A stretch of 64,000 bases of DNA, taken from Amycolatopsis eburnea (lineage in GTDB: Bacteria; Actinomycetota; Actinomycetes; Mycobacteriales; Pseudonocardiaceae). Location of the stretch: the NCBI RefSeq assembly GCF_003937945.1, contig NZ_RSEC01000053.1, positions 62,001 through 126,000 on the forward strand. The letters run 5' to 3'. Positions 24,718-33,015 of this stretch are shown here, piece after piece; within the stretch, counting starts at the first letter, position 1; each line of letters begins with the position of its first letter. The notes beneath the pieces were generated by a model that did no database searches, was not told the DNA's origin, and was given only the letters and a program-made list of their open reading frames with translations. The translations under genes were made by a program, and so were the position numbers.

Positions 24718-25932
24718 ATGGCCACCACCGCCATCACCGGCGCCCAGGTCTTCGACGGCGAGAAGGCACTGGGAGTGCGGACCGTCGTCCTCGACGGCCG
24801 GAAGATCCGCCAGGTCGGCGGCGAAGTGCCCGACGGCGCCGAGGTCGTCGACGGCCGCGGCGCGACCCTGCTGCCCGGGCTGATCGACGCGCACGTCCAC
24901 TCCGCGCCCGGCTCCCAGGCGCTGGCCCTGCGGTTCGGCGTCACCACCGAGCTGGAGATGCAGGGCCTGCACACCCGCGAAAACCGGGCGCACATCACCG
25001 AAGACGACACGGTCGCCGACATCCGGTCGTCCGGGTTCGCCATCACCCCGCCCGGCGGGCACCCCAGCGAGCTGATGCCCGAAGGCTTCCGGCCGGCCGG
25101 CGACCTGCCGCCGGTCCTGCCGCTGATGCCGTTCTCCACCACGCCGGAAGAGGCCGTCGCCTTCGTCCCGCAGCTGCTCGCCCGCGGGTCCGACTACATC
25201 AAGTTCATGATCGACGACGGCAGCGTCGAGGGGCACCCCGGGCTGCCGATGCTCGACCAGGCCACGCTGAACGCCGGGGTCGCCGAGGCCAAGAAGCACG
25301 GCGCCCTCACCGTGGCCCACACGCTGACCCTCGACGCCACCCGGATGGCCGCCGAGGCGGGCGTCGACGGGCTCGTCCACGTGTTCATGGACCGGCCGCA
25401 CACCGCGGAGATCGTGGACCTGGTCGCCGGAGCGGGGATGTTCGTCGTGCCGTGCGTCTGCCTGAACGCGTCGATGATGGGCATCACCGGCGGCGACCTC
25501 GCCGCCGACCCGCGGGTCGCCCGCCGCCTCGACGGCAAGTGGGCGGAAACCCTGCGGTCCAGCTACGGCCGCTACCCGCAGGGCAAGCTCGAGGACGTGC
25601 TGGCGACCGTCCGGGCGCTGGCCGACGCCGACGTCGACATCCTGGCCGGCACCGACGCCTCCATGGCCGAGACGTTCTTCGGCGGCCTGGCCCACGGCGC
25701 CAGCCTGCACCAGGAACTCGGCTACCTGGTGGCCGCCGGCCTGACCCCGGCCCAGGCCCTGCGCGCCGCGACCGCGACCACCGCCCGCCGCTTCGGTCTC
25801 GGGGACCGCGGCCGCGTCGCCGAAGGGCTCCGCGCCGACCTCCTGCTCGTCGACGGCGACCCGACGGCGGACATCGGCGCCACGCTCGACACCCGGGCGA
25901 TCTGGCGGCGGGGCAGCCGGCTCAAGGACTGA
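24718..25932 (+). CDS. Metal-dependent amidohydrolase (imidazolonepropionase-like)
   Basis: The 404-residue protein belongs to the amidohydrolase superfamily: the HxH motif is LIDAHVHSAPG near residue 58, a possible carbamylated Lys is in DYIKFMIDDG, further metal His in VAHTLTLD and GLVHVF, and the last Asp in GTDASMAET. The C-terminal RRFGLGDRGRVAEGLRADLLLVDGDP is the usual composite beta-sandwich. Imidazolonepropionase-related hydrolases of this type act on cyclic amides or peptides; the substrate is unknown. It is divergent from a MarR gene and overlaps the convergent CGNR gene by 11 bp. Confidence 0.88.
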   Translation: MATTAITGAQVFDGEKALGVRTVVLDGRKIRQVGGEVPDGAEVVDGRGATLLPGLIDAHVHSAPGSQALALRFGVTTELEMQGLHTRENRAHITEDDTVADIRSSGFAITPPGGHPSELMPEGFRPAGDLPPVLPLMPFSTTPEEAVAFVPQLLARGSDYIKFMIDDGSVEGHPGLPMLDQATLNAGVAEAKKHGALTVAHTLTLDATRMAAEAGVDGLVHVFMDRPHTAEIVDLVAGAGMFVVPCVCLNASMMGITGGDLAADPRVARRLDGKWAETLRSSYGRYPQGKLEDVLATVRALADADVDILAGTDASMAETFFGGLAHGASLHQELGYLVAAGLTPAQALRAATATTARRFGLGDRGRVAEGLRADLLLVDGDPTADIGATLDTRAIWRRGSRLKD

Positions 25933-26485
25933 CGGCGTTCTTGCGATGGAACCGCGCTTTCTTGTGCCGGTTCCCGCAGGTGCCCATGTCGCACCACCGG
26001 CGGGTGCGGCTCTGGCTGGTGTCGAAGAACGCGGCCCGGCAGGTCGGCGACGCGCACAGGGCCAGCTTCCCGTCGCGTTCGCCCGAGAGGATGTCGATCG
26101 CGTCGGCCGCGATCACGCCGAGGGCGTCTTCCAGGGCCGAGTCCGGGCCGAGCCGCCACCGCCGCTCGCCTTCGGGTGTCAGGACGGCGGCGGCCCGGCC
26201 CCGGGCACTGCGGTCGTTGATGACGCGGACCGCCGCGACGGGGAGCGCTTCGCCGGTCGCGGCCGCCGTCGCGGCGGCGTGGATCGACTCCCGCAGCTCC
26301 CGGGCGAGGGCGAGCTGGTCATCGGTGCACGAGCCGACGTCGAGGCCGCTCACGACCAGCCAGTCGACGAGCCGCTGCGGCACGGGAATGCGCTCCAGTG
26401 CGTCGCCACGGCGCTCGGTCAACGTCGCCGTGAAGCTGGTCGCGAGCACGCTCCCGAGGCGGAAGTCGGGGAATCCGGCAGGCAT
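25922..26485 (-). CDS. CGNR zinc-finger protein with ABATE domain
   Basis: The 187-residue protein has an N-terminal helical ABATE-type domain and a C-terminal CGNR zinc finger: CASPTCRAAFFDTSQSRTR followed by WCDMGTCGNRHKKARFHRK, with the four cysteines that bind zinc and the naming CGNR motif. This family is a stress-linked presumed transcription regulator common in actinobacteria. It overlaps the amidohydrolase gene 3' end by 11 bp and stands divergent from the epoxide hydrolase remnant. Confidence 0.88.
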   Translation of the reverse strand: MPAGFPDFRLGSVLATSFTATLTERRGDALERIPVPQRLVDWLVVSGLDVGSCTDDQLALARELRESIHAAATAAATGEALPVAAVRVINDRSARGRAAAVLTPEGERRWRLGPDSALEDALGVIAADAIDILSGERDGKLALCASPTCRAAFFDTSQSRTRRWCDMGTCGNRHKKARFHRKNAVSP

Positions 26486-26568
26486 GGAACCACCTTAGCC
26501 GGTTGCTCGCGTGGGTGCCGCCGTGTTAGAACCGTCTAAGCCGGTTCTTCGAGGGGCAGGAGGTTCCC

Positions 26569-27752
26569 ATGTCCGTGCACGCGTTCGAAGCCGACGCACC
26601 CGACGCCGACCTCGACGAGCTGCGCGCGCGGCTCGCCGCCGCCCGGCTGCCGGAAGCCGAGACGGTCGAGCACCGCTGGGGACAGGGCGTTCCGCTCGCC
26701 GACCTCGTCGACGTCGTGGACTACTGGCGCACCGGGTACGACTGGCGGTCGTTCGAGCGCAGGCTCGACGAGATCGGCCAGTTCCGCACGACCATCGACG
26801 GCCTGGGCATCCACTTCCTGCACCGCCGGTCCGCGCGGCCGGACGCCACTCCCCTGCTCCTGACGCACGGCTGGCCGGGCAGCGTCGCCGAATTCGTCGA
26901 CGTGATCGACGAGCTGGCGGACCCGGGCAGCGCCGAGGCACCCGCGTTCCACGTCGTCGCCCCGTCGCGCCGGGCTTCGGCTACAGCGACAAGCCGGCCA
27001 AAACCGGCTGGGGCACCGAAAAGATCGCGGCCGCCTGGGTCGAGCTGATGGGCAGGCTCGGCTACGAGGAGTTCGCCGCCCACGGCGGCGACTGGGGCGG
27101 CAACATCACCACGGTCCTCGGCGGCCGGTTCCCGGAGCACGTGCTCGGCATCCACACGACGTTCGCGGAAGGCCCGCCCGGGCTGTCCACCGACGGGCTG
27201 ACCGCGACCGAGCGCGCGTGGGCCGAGGAAACCCGCCACTTCTGGCGCCACCGCGCGGCGTACGCGAAGCAGCAGGCGACCCGGCCGCAGACCATCGGCT
27301 ACTCGCTCGTCGACTCCCCGGTCGGGCTGCTCGCCTGGATCCTCGACAAGTTCGCCGAATGGTCCGACACCGAAGACAGCCCGTTCGAAACCATTTCCCG
27401 GGACCGGATCCTCGACGACGTCACCCTGTACTGGCTGACGCGGACCGGCGCGTCGGCGGCCCGCATCTACTACGAAAGCCACAATTCCCTGGACCCCGGG
27501 CTGCGGGTCGACGTCCCGGCGGCGATCACCGTCTACCCGCGCGACATCGAGAAGTACCCGCGGCCCTGGGCGCAGGAGCGCTACCGGCGGATCGTGCGGT
27601 GGAACGCGCCCGAGAAGGGCGGGCACTTCCCGTCGCTGGAGGTGCCCGGGTACTTCGTCGACGACCTCCGGGAAGGCCTCGCGGCCGTGCTGGCCGTCAG
27701 CAGCCCCGGTGGTACGCCACGGCCCGCGGGAGACCGGTGCCCGGCCACTTGA
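26569..27752 (+). pseudogene. Epoxide hydrolase (EPHX1-like) interrupted by a one-base deletion
   Basis: Two overlapping frames encode the halves of one microsomal-type epoxide hydrolase. Residues from 26569 give the N-terminal EHN domain (LDELRARLAAARLP, DYWRTGYDWR) and HGWPGSVAEF up to FHVVAPS at 26967; the +2 frame continues from 26970 with PGFGYSDKPAKTGWG, nucleophile in HGGDWGG and catalytic His in EKGGHFPSLE. The family reads APSLPGFG here, so one base (a T of a CTG codon, near 26968) is missing. All catalytic residues are otherwise kept, so this is either a recent mutation or a sequencing error. The end overlaps the convergent gene by 56 bp. Confidence 0.85.
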
Positions 27753-28623
27753 TCGTCGCCGCGAGCGTGCCGTCGTCGGTGAGGCCGGCGGGCCGGGGTG
27801 CCGCGTTGAAGTCCGGGTCGCCTGCCAGGTCGGCGGTGGGTTCTCCGTTCTCCCAGACCCGCAGTTCGTAGTTCTCGGGGTCGAACGTGTGGGCCACGCC
27901 GGCCATCGTCGTGCCGCTGTCGAGGAACAGGCTGTCGGCGGCTTCGGTGGTCGTGTCCACGACGTGGCCGTCCAGATCGGCTTCGATGGCGACCATCGTC
28001 AGCTCGGGCGTGACGACCGACGCGGCGATCCGGCCGCCGTGGAAGGCTTCCAGCAGCACGGATCCGCCGGGGTACAGCGGCGGGAGCTGCCGGTACCCAC
28101 CGTCGGCGGCGCGGACGAACGCCTCACCCGAGCGCTCTCCGACGTCGGTGTAGAGCAGGACGCGGCCCTGCTCGTCGACGTCGACCGGGTAGGTGTCGTA
28201 GAGGTGCTGGGGATCCAGGTTCAGGACCTCGGCCGTGCCCGGCCGCGCGGCGGCCCACAGCACCGGGTGGACGTCGCTGAACTCACCATAGGCGACGCCG
28301 ATGATGTCCCCGGCGTTGTTGACGTGCATGGCCTTGGCGGACCGGAACCCTTGCGGTATCGGCAGGTTCACGTACTGGCCGCCGCGGTACACGACGGGTT
28401 TCGCCGCCCACCACTCCCCGCTTCCGCCGTCCCCCACGACGTCGCCGGCGGAGTTGATGTCGCGCACCTCGGCCAGGTGGAACGACGAAACGATCTGACC
28501 GTCGTGCCACCGCACCTGCGAATACGCGTTGTCGCCTCGCACGGCCCCGACGAACCAGCCGCCTTCCGCCGCCGCGTAGACCTCGCTGCCGGTGTACGGC
28601 GCCGGCAGCGCCAGCGACGTCAT
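27697..28623 (-). CDS. HAF-type repeat protein, probably exported, N-terminus uncertain
   Basis: From ATG 28623 the 308-residue protein shows beta-propeller-like repeats of the HAF kind: DINSAGDVVGDGGSGEWWAAKPVVYR, HVNNAGDIIGVAYG, VDVDEQGRVLLYT. Related exported proteins have a signal peptide ending close to a CTW motif. Here the frame upstream of the ATG continues as LAACLPGLSPAAAAGCTWA, which looks like a signal peptide, but contains no ATG or GTG before a TAA at about 28715. A start with basic residues exists in the next frame (GTG 28693, VPVSRRLPA). A frameshift near 28660 is likely, so the gene may be damaged. Confidence 0.6.
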   Translation of the reverse strand: MTSLALPAPYTGSEVYAAAEGGWFVGAVRGDNAYSQVRWHDGQIVSSFHLAEVRDINSAGDVVGDGGSGEWWAAKPVVYRGGQYVNLPIPQGFRSAKAMHVNNAGDIIGVAYGEFSDVHPVLWAAARPGTAEVLNLDPQHLYDTYPVDVDEQGRVLLYTDVGERSGEAFVRAADGGYRQLPPLYPGGSVLLEAFHGGRIAASVVTPELTMVAIEADLDGHVVDTTTEAADSLFLDSGTTMAGVAHTFDPENYELRVWENGEPTADLAGDPDFNAAPRPAGLTDDGTLAATIKWPGTGLPRAVAYHRGC

Positions 28624-28727
28624 CGCCCAGGTGCAGCCCGCCGCGGCCGCGGGTGACAGGCCGGGCAGGCAGGCGGCGAGACACCGGCACCACGCCCGGC
28701 GGCCCCGGGAGGTTTAGCCGGTGCCGT

Positions 28728-29942
28728 TCACAGCCCCAGCGCGCTCATGAACAACGCGGCGACGGCGGCCCGGTGCTCGGGGGAATCCGCCCACCGCAGG
28801 CGGCGCCCGGCCTCGACCACCACGCCGAAGCCGGCGTGCACCAGCACGCGCGCCTGACGCGCGTCGAGGTCGGGGCGGGCCTGGCGCAGGTGCTGCTCCC
28901 AGACCGCGATGTGCTCGCGTTGCGCGGCCACCAGGGGACGGCGAAGGGCGTCGGGCAGGCCGACGATCTCGGCGTCGGCCACGCTGGTGAGCGAGTGGTG
29001 CTCGAAGCTGTACGCCACGTAGGTCGCCGTCAGCGCGGTCAGGGCGTCGTGCGCGCCGGTCACCCCGCGCAGGTTGTGCTCGACCGCCTGGGCCAGCAGG
29101 CCGGCCGCCTGCAGGCAGGCCGCGGCCAGGATGTCGGCCTTGCCGGGGAAGTAGCGGTAGAGCCCGGACGGCACCAGCCCCACGGCCTCGGCGATCATCC
29201 CGTTGGTGACGGCGGCGAACCCGGCCCGTTCGAAGAGCGGGATGGCGGCCGCGAGGATCTCCGAACGCCGCGTGCGGGGCTGGGGCACGGCGGGCAGTTC
29301 GACGAGCGGCCCGCCCCCGGGCGCCTGCCGGGTATCCGTCGCGGCGACGCGCAACGCCGCGGCCAGCAAGAGGTCTTCGACGCGCCGCCGGGCGAACGCG
29401 TTGTGGTGCATGGTGATGGAGCCGATCGCGCCCAGCGCCGCCACCGCGCGCAGGTGCTCGTCGGACGCCGGGTGCTCGCGCCGGACCGCGGCCGCCACCC
29501 GGCCGACGACGTGCGCGAACTTGCCCTTGAGCACACGGCGGTCGTCGCGGTCGAGGTAGCGGGCCTCCCACCGGTACACCCCGCCTGCCGCGCGGTGGGC
29601 GACCGTGACGCGGGTGGCGGCGGCCAGGACGTCCGCCAAGGCGCCGTCTTCCGGCACCTCCTCGAGCGCCGCGACGAGCCGGTCCGCCATGACGTTCGCG
29701 CACTCGGCGAACAGCGCGTACTTGTTCGGGAAGTGCCGGTACAGGGCCGCGGCGGTGATGCCGACGGCGGCCGCGATCTCCTCCATCGACGCCGAGTGGT
29801 AGCCGCGCTCGCTGAACACCGCGCCCGCCGCCTCGACGATGAGCTGCTTGCGGTTGCGCGGCCGGGCCGCCGCGGCGGGCCCGGCGGTCACCGCGGCCAC
29901 CGGGCGGGGGTGCGCGGGAGCGGGGCCATGCCTGCCAGTCAA
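28728..29942 (-). CDS. Tandem TetR regulator (two complete HTH-ligand units in one chain)
   Basis: The roughly 400-residue protein contains two TetR units: HTH 1 (FSERGYHSASMEEIAAAVGITAAALYRHFPNKYALF, about residues 43-78) and HTH 2 (FERAGFAAVTNGMIAEAVGLVPSGLYRYFPGKADIL, about 240-275), each followed by its own helical domain. The start is uncertain (TTG 29942, or GTG codons about 14-18 residues in). It is divergent from the Lcp-like oxygenase gene; in Gordonia and Streptomyces a TetR gene upstream of lcp controls rubber degradation, so an LcpR-like role is plausible (inference). Confidence 0.85.
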   Translation of the reverse strand: MTGRHGPAPAHPRPVAAVTAGPAAAARPRNRKQLIVEAAGAVFSERGYHSASMEEIAAAVGITAAALYRHFPNKYALFAECANVMADRLVAALEEVPEDGALADVLAAATRVTVAHRAAGGVYRWEARYLDRDDRRVLKGKFAHVVGRVAAAVRREHPASDEHLRAVAALGAIGSITMHHNAFARRRVEDLLLAAALRVAATDTRQAPGGGPLVELPAVPQPRTRRSEILAAAIPLFERAGFAAVTNGMIAEAVGLVPSGLYRYFPGKADILAAACLQAAGLLAQAVEHNLRGVTGAHDALTALTATYVAYSFEHHSLTSVADAEIVGLPDALRRPLVAAQREHIAVWEQHLRQARPDLDARQARVLVHAGFGVVVEAGRRLRWADSPEHRAAVAALFMSALGL

Positions 29943-29995
29943 CCACGAACCGGGCGCGGCGCCCGGCGACGGACCGATTCAGGCCGGTACCGCTC

Positions 29996-30025
29996 TTGCC
30001 GACCGCGGCACCGGGTGTCTATGTT
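29996..30025 (+). promoter_or_regulatory. Candidate promoter of the Lcp-like gene
   Basis: TTGCCG (29996-30001) and TATGTT (30020-30025) are 18 bp apart, about 90 bp before the oxygenase start and inside the gap shared with the divergent TetR gene. The 30020-30115 stretch is noticeably AT-richer than its surroundings. No clear operator palindrome was found. Confidence 0.4.
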
Positions 30026-30115
30026 AATGGAGAATCTCGTACCAACAGCTCGCGATCCAGCGCGTTTATGGAAGCTCTACGCAGGTACTGCCTATCAAGG
30101 AAGCTAGGTAAGTAA

Positions 30116-31309
30116 ATGAGCAATCTCAGCCGGAGGAACGTTCTTTCGCTCGGCGTCGCACTGGGGCTGGTGAGCGCGGCGAGCGCCATCCCGGCGTGGG
30201 CGTCGACCGGCGGCGCCGCGGCGGGCACGGACCCGTGGTGGACGTGGGACGACGAGGTGGACCGCCTGATGGCGGACATCCTCGGCACCGGCCAGGTCCC
30301 CGCGGTCAACACGGCACTGCGGCCGTGGGTGAACAACAGCGACCCGCTGCCCACCGGGCTGCCCGCCGACCTCGCCGGCCACCTCCGGCAGGCCAACCGG
30401 CTGCCGTCCTGGGCCGACGCCACCAAGCTGCGCCGCGCCGCCGACTTCAACCGCCGCAAGGACACCTACCTGTTCATGCTCTACGGCCTGGGCAGCGGCA
30501 TCATGAGCACGGTCATCCCGCGCGAGGCCAAGTCGGTCTACTGGTCCGCGGGCGGGGCGGACATGCAGGACCGCGCGGCGAAGACGTTCACCTTCGGCTA
30601 CGACCTGAGCGACCTGAACGCGTTCGAGCCGAGCGGCCAGTTCGTGGTCACGGCCAACAAGACGCGCCTGGTGCACGCGGCGGTGCGCCACCTGCTGCCC
30701 CAGTCGTCGCACTGGCGGGCGGTCGCCGACGAGCAGATCCCGATCAGCAACGGCGACATCCTGGTGACCTTCCACAGCCTCGGCACCTACGTGCACCGCA
30801 AGCTGCTGGAGTGGCGCGTCCCGATGTCGGCCGCGGACGAGGAGGCCTTCCTGCACCAGTGGCAGGTCGCCATCCACCTGCTCGGCGTCCGCGACGAGTT
30901 CATCCCCAAGACCTGGGCCGAGGCCGACGCGCAGTCGACCCGCGTGCTCACCCCATTGCTGTCCCCGACGACGGAGGGCAAGGAGCTGGCGGAGGACCTG
31001 CTCGGCCTGACCGCGCAGATCGACCTGGGCGTCACCCGCGGCTTCCTGAACGAGTTCGTCCGCTACGTCCTCAGCGACGCGGTCGGCGACTGGCTCGGCC
31101 TCCGGCGCGACTACGCGGCGGCCGCACTGGTCCGCACCGGCTGGCCGGCCTACATCGCGTTCCGGGAAGGCCTGCTGCCGGTCGCACCCGCCGGGTTCTA
31201 CCTGTTCGACCAGTTCATCCGCGCGATCGCGATGCTGTTCCTGAACAAGGTCAGCTCGCCGACGACCACCCCGATCACCATCCCGACCGGCAACCGGCCG
31301 GGTGCTTGA
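30116..31309 (+). CDS. lcp: Latex-clearing-protein-like oxygenase (DUF2236, Tat-exported)
   Basis: The 397-residue protein has a Tat signal (SRRNVLSLG, cleavage near ASAIPAWAS) and one DUF2236 domain. The order YGLGSGIMSTVIPREAK, WSAGGADMQDRAAKT, then VVTANKTRLVHAAVRHLLPQ matches the haem-b rubber oxygenases Lcp of Streptomyces K30 and Gordonia, including the Arg/Lys/Thr helix next to the haem. Such enzymes cleave poly(cis-1,4-isoprene) outside the cell to oligo-isoprenoid aldehydes. Other DUF2236 proteins (MpaB-like) exist, so the substrate is not certain, but export plus a divergent TetR gene favour Lcp. It is followed by a strong hairpin. Confidence 0.8.
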   Translation: MSNLSRRNVLSLGVALGLVSAASAIPAWASTGGAAAGTDPWWTWDDEVDRLMADILGTGQVPAVNTALRPWVNNSDPLPTGLPADLAGHLRQANRLPSWADATKLRRAADFNRRKDTYLFMLYGLGSGIMSTVIPREAKSVYWSAGGADMQDRAAKTFTFGYDLSDLNAFEPSGQFVVTANKTRLVHAAVRHLLPQSSHWRAVADEQIPISNGDILVTFHSLGTYVHRKLLEWRVPMSAADEEAFLHQWQVAIHLLGVRDEFIPKTWAEADAQSTRVLTPLLSPTTEGKELAEDLLGLTAQIDLGVTRGFLNEFVRYVLSDAVGDWLGLRRDYAAAALVRTGWPAYIAFREGLLPVAPAGFYLFDQFIRAIAMLFLNKVSSPTTTPITIPTGNRPGA

Positions 31310-31341
31310 CCGGCCACGCTCGTCCCTGGCGGCGGCTCGTC

Positions 31342-31398
31342 ATGTCATGAAAGGGTCGTTCACCTCACCAGACGACATGAACGACCCTTTCACGACAT
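31342..31398. terminator. Long hairpin, 21-bp arms, after the Lcp-like gene
   Basis: Arms 31342-31362 and 31378-31398 pair over 21 bp with one mismatch around a 15-nt loop; the arm contains TGAAAGGGTCGTTCA. It begins 33 bp after the stop. Probable terminator of the same style as those at 6714 and 10923. Confidence 0.7.
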
Positions 31399-31613
31399 CC
31401 CCGCGACGCCGGGCAGACCGCACAGCCAGGTGACTCTGCCCCCGGTCACCCGCTCGCCGCTCGCCGGCGCAACTTTGCCGGCCGCGCCACCGGTGTCGAT
31501 CAGGTGGCGCCGGATCGGCCAACTCAACGCCCGGAACGGCCAGTTCGGCGACCACTCCGGTCGGCGCGAACCCCGTGCTCGGCGCCCAGCACGCCGAAGC
31601 CTGGCCACCACCG
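31399..31613. other. Intergenic stretch with no recognised gene
   Basis: Between the hairpin and the operator of the enoyl-CoA hydratase I see no coding region with a plausible start and ribosome site, and no repeat. Some short open frames exist but show no family resemblance. Confidence 0.5.
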
Positions 31614-31629
31614 AAGCGACCGCTTAGTA
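31614..31629. promoter_or_regulatory. Putative operator AAGCGACCGCTTAGTA
   Basis: One base different from the 16-mer at 769-784. The left part is a perfect inverted repeat AAGCG-AC-CGCTT. It precedes the enoyl-CoA hydratase start by 26 bp. Probably the same regulator binds both. Confidence 0.45.
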
Positions 31630-31655
31630 TGACCTCCGACCCCGAGGAGGCGGCC

Positions 31656-32444
31656 TTGGCCACGGTGGATGGCGTGCGGTACACGGCGGACGGCGCGGTC
31701 GCGACCCTGACGTTCGACAAACCCGGCCGCAGCAACGCGATGGACGTCCCGATGCAGGCCCGCTACGGCGCCCTGCTGCGGCAGGCCGACGCGGACGCCG
31801 GGGTCCGCGCGGTCGTCGTCACCGGGGCGGGCAAGGCGTTCTGCCCCGGTGCCGACCTGGGGCTGCTCGACGGCATCGCCGCCGCTCCGCCTGCCGGGGG
31901 CGGTGGGCACGAGAACTTCCGCGACGTCCTGGCGGCGGCGTCGGTCGGGGTGCCGGTGGTCGCCGCGGTCAACGGTGGCTGCGCCGGGCTCGGGTTCGTC
32001 ATCGCCTGCTCGGCCGACGTCCGCTTCGCCGCCGCGGGCGCGAAGTTCACCACGGCGTTCGCGCGGCGCGGGCTGATCGCCGAGTACGGCGTCGCGAAGC
32101 TGCTGCCAGGGCTCGTCGGGCAGGGGCGCGCCCGTGACCTGCTGCTGTCCGGCCGCACGTTCACCGCCGAGCAGGCCTTCGACTACGGCCTGGTCCAGGA
32201 GGTCGTGCCGGCCGAGGAGCTGCCGTCGCGCGCGCACGCCTACGCGACGGAGCTGGCGACCTACAGCGCGCCCCGCTCGATGGCCGTGATGAAGCGGCAG
32301 TTCGAGCGGGAAGCGTCCCTCAGCCTCGAAGACGCGGCACGCGAAGCGACGGCGCTGATGATCGAGTCGTTCGGCCGCCCCGAGCTGGCCGAGGGACTGG
32401 CCAGCTGGAACGAGCGACGTATCCCCCAGTTCCCGGACCGATGA
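31656..32444 (+). CDS. Enoyl-CoA hydratase/isomerase family (crotonase)
   Basis: The 262-residue crotonase-fold protein carries the oxyanion-hole motifs FCPGADLG near residue 60 and CAGLGFVIACSADVRFA near 110, then GLIAEYGVAKLLPGLVG and the C-terminal helix. The second catalytic Glu is replaced or displaced relative to classical hydratases (GLIAEYG keeps one), so hydratase versus isomerase activity is open. TTG 31656 is preferred because GAGGAGG lies 5 bp upstream; ATG 31629 would overlap the putative operator and has no ribosome site. It stands alone between a shared operator and the reductase gene. Confidence 0.85.
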   Translation: MATVDGVRYTADGAVATLTFDKPGRSNAMDVPMQARYGALLRQADADAGVRAVVVTGAGKAFCPGADLGLLDGIAAAPPAGGGGHENFRDVLAAASVGVPVVAAVNGGCAGLGFVIACSADVRFAAAGAKFTTAFARRGLIAEYGVAKLLPGLVGQGRARDLLLSGRTFTAEQAFDYGLVQEVVPAEELPSRAHAYATELATYSAPRSMAVMKRQFEREASLSLEDAAREATALMIESFGRPELAEGLASWNERRIPQFPDR

Positions 32445-32502
32445 GTTTTCGTGGCCCGGCCGGTCGGTACTCCCGACCGACACCACCACGAAAGCAGGTC
32501 CC

Positions 32503-33015
32503 ATGGCCAAGCTGCTCTACGCCTTCAGCACCTCCCTCGACGGGTTCATCGCCGGCCCGGGCGGGGACATGTCCTGGCTGACGCCCCACCTCGGGCCCGA
32601 CCCGGTCGTCGACGAGCTCATCCCCCGCATCGGCGCCCTGCTCGTCGGGCGCCGGACCTACGGCGGCGACGACCCCCACCGCGGCACCGAAGGCGAGGGC
32701 AAGGCGTTCGGCGGCGGCTGGGCAGGGCCGCAGTTCGTGCTCACCCACCGGCCCGCTGCCCCAGCGCCCGATGTCACCTTCGTCAGCGATCTGCGGGAAG
32801 CCGTCGGCAAGGCGAAGGAGGCCGCCGGGGACAAGTACGTCAACGTCCTCGGCGCCGACATCGCCCGCCAATGCCTCGAAGCGGGCCTGCTGGACGAGAT
32901 CCTCGCCCTGCCCGTCCCGGTGCTCCTCGGCGACGGCGTCCGGATGTTCGACCGGCCCGGCGGTGAACCGGTCGAACTCGAACTGCTCCGGCCGCACTGG
33001 TACCGGGTCCGCTAG
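32503..33015 (+). CDS. DHFR-fold reductase of the RibD C-terminal family
   Basis: The 170-residue protein is a single dihydrofolate-reductase-like domain: FSTSLDGFIAGPGGDMSWL at the N-terminus, GRRTYGG near residue 51 and the NADPH-binding VLGADIARQCLEAGLLDEI are characteristic of the RibD C-terminal/YyaP-type proteins. The real substrate of these stand-alone reductases is not known. ATG 32503 follows AGCAGG. Its TAG stop shares a CTAG with the stop of the convergent carboxylase gene. Confidence 0.88.
   Translation: MAKLLYAFSTSLDGFIAGPGGDMSWLTPHLGPDPVVDELIPRIGALLVGRRTYGGDDPHRGTEGEGKAFGGGWAGPQFVLTHRPAAPAPDVTFVSDLREAVGKAKEAAGDKYVNVLGADIARQCLEAGLLDEILALPVPVLLGDGVRMFDRPGGEPVELELLRPHWYRVR

Noticed and set aside
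32453..32477. GGTCGG...CCGACC palindrome before the DHFR-fold gene as another TetR operator
   Set aside because: The half-sites are in the reverse order and spacing compared with the ACCGAC-N2-GTCGGT sites; likely chance in GC-rich DNA.
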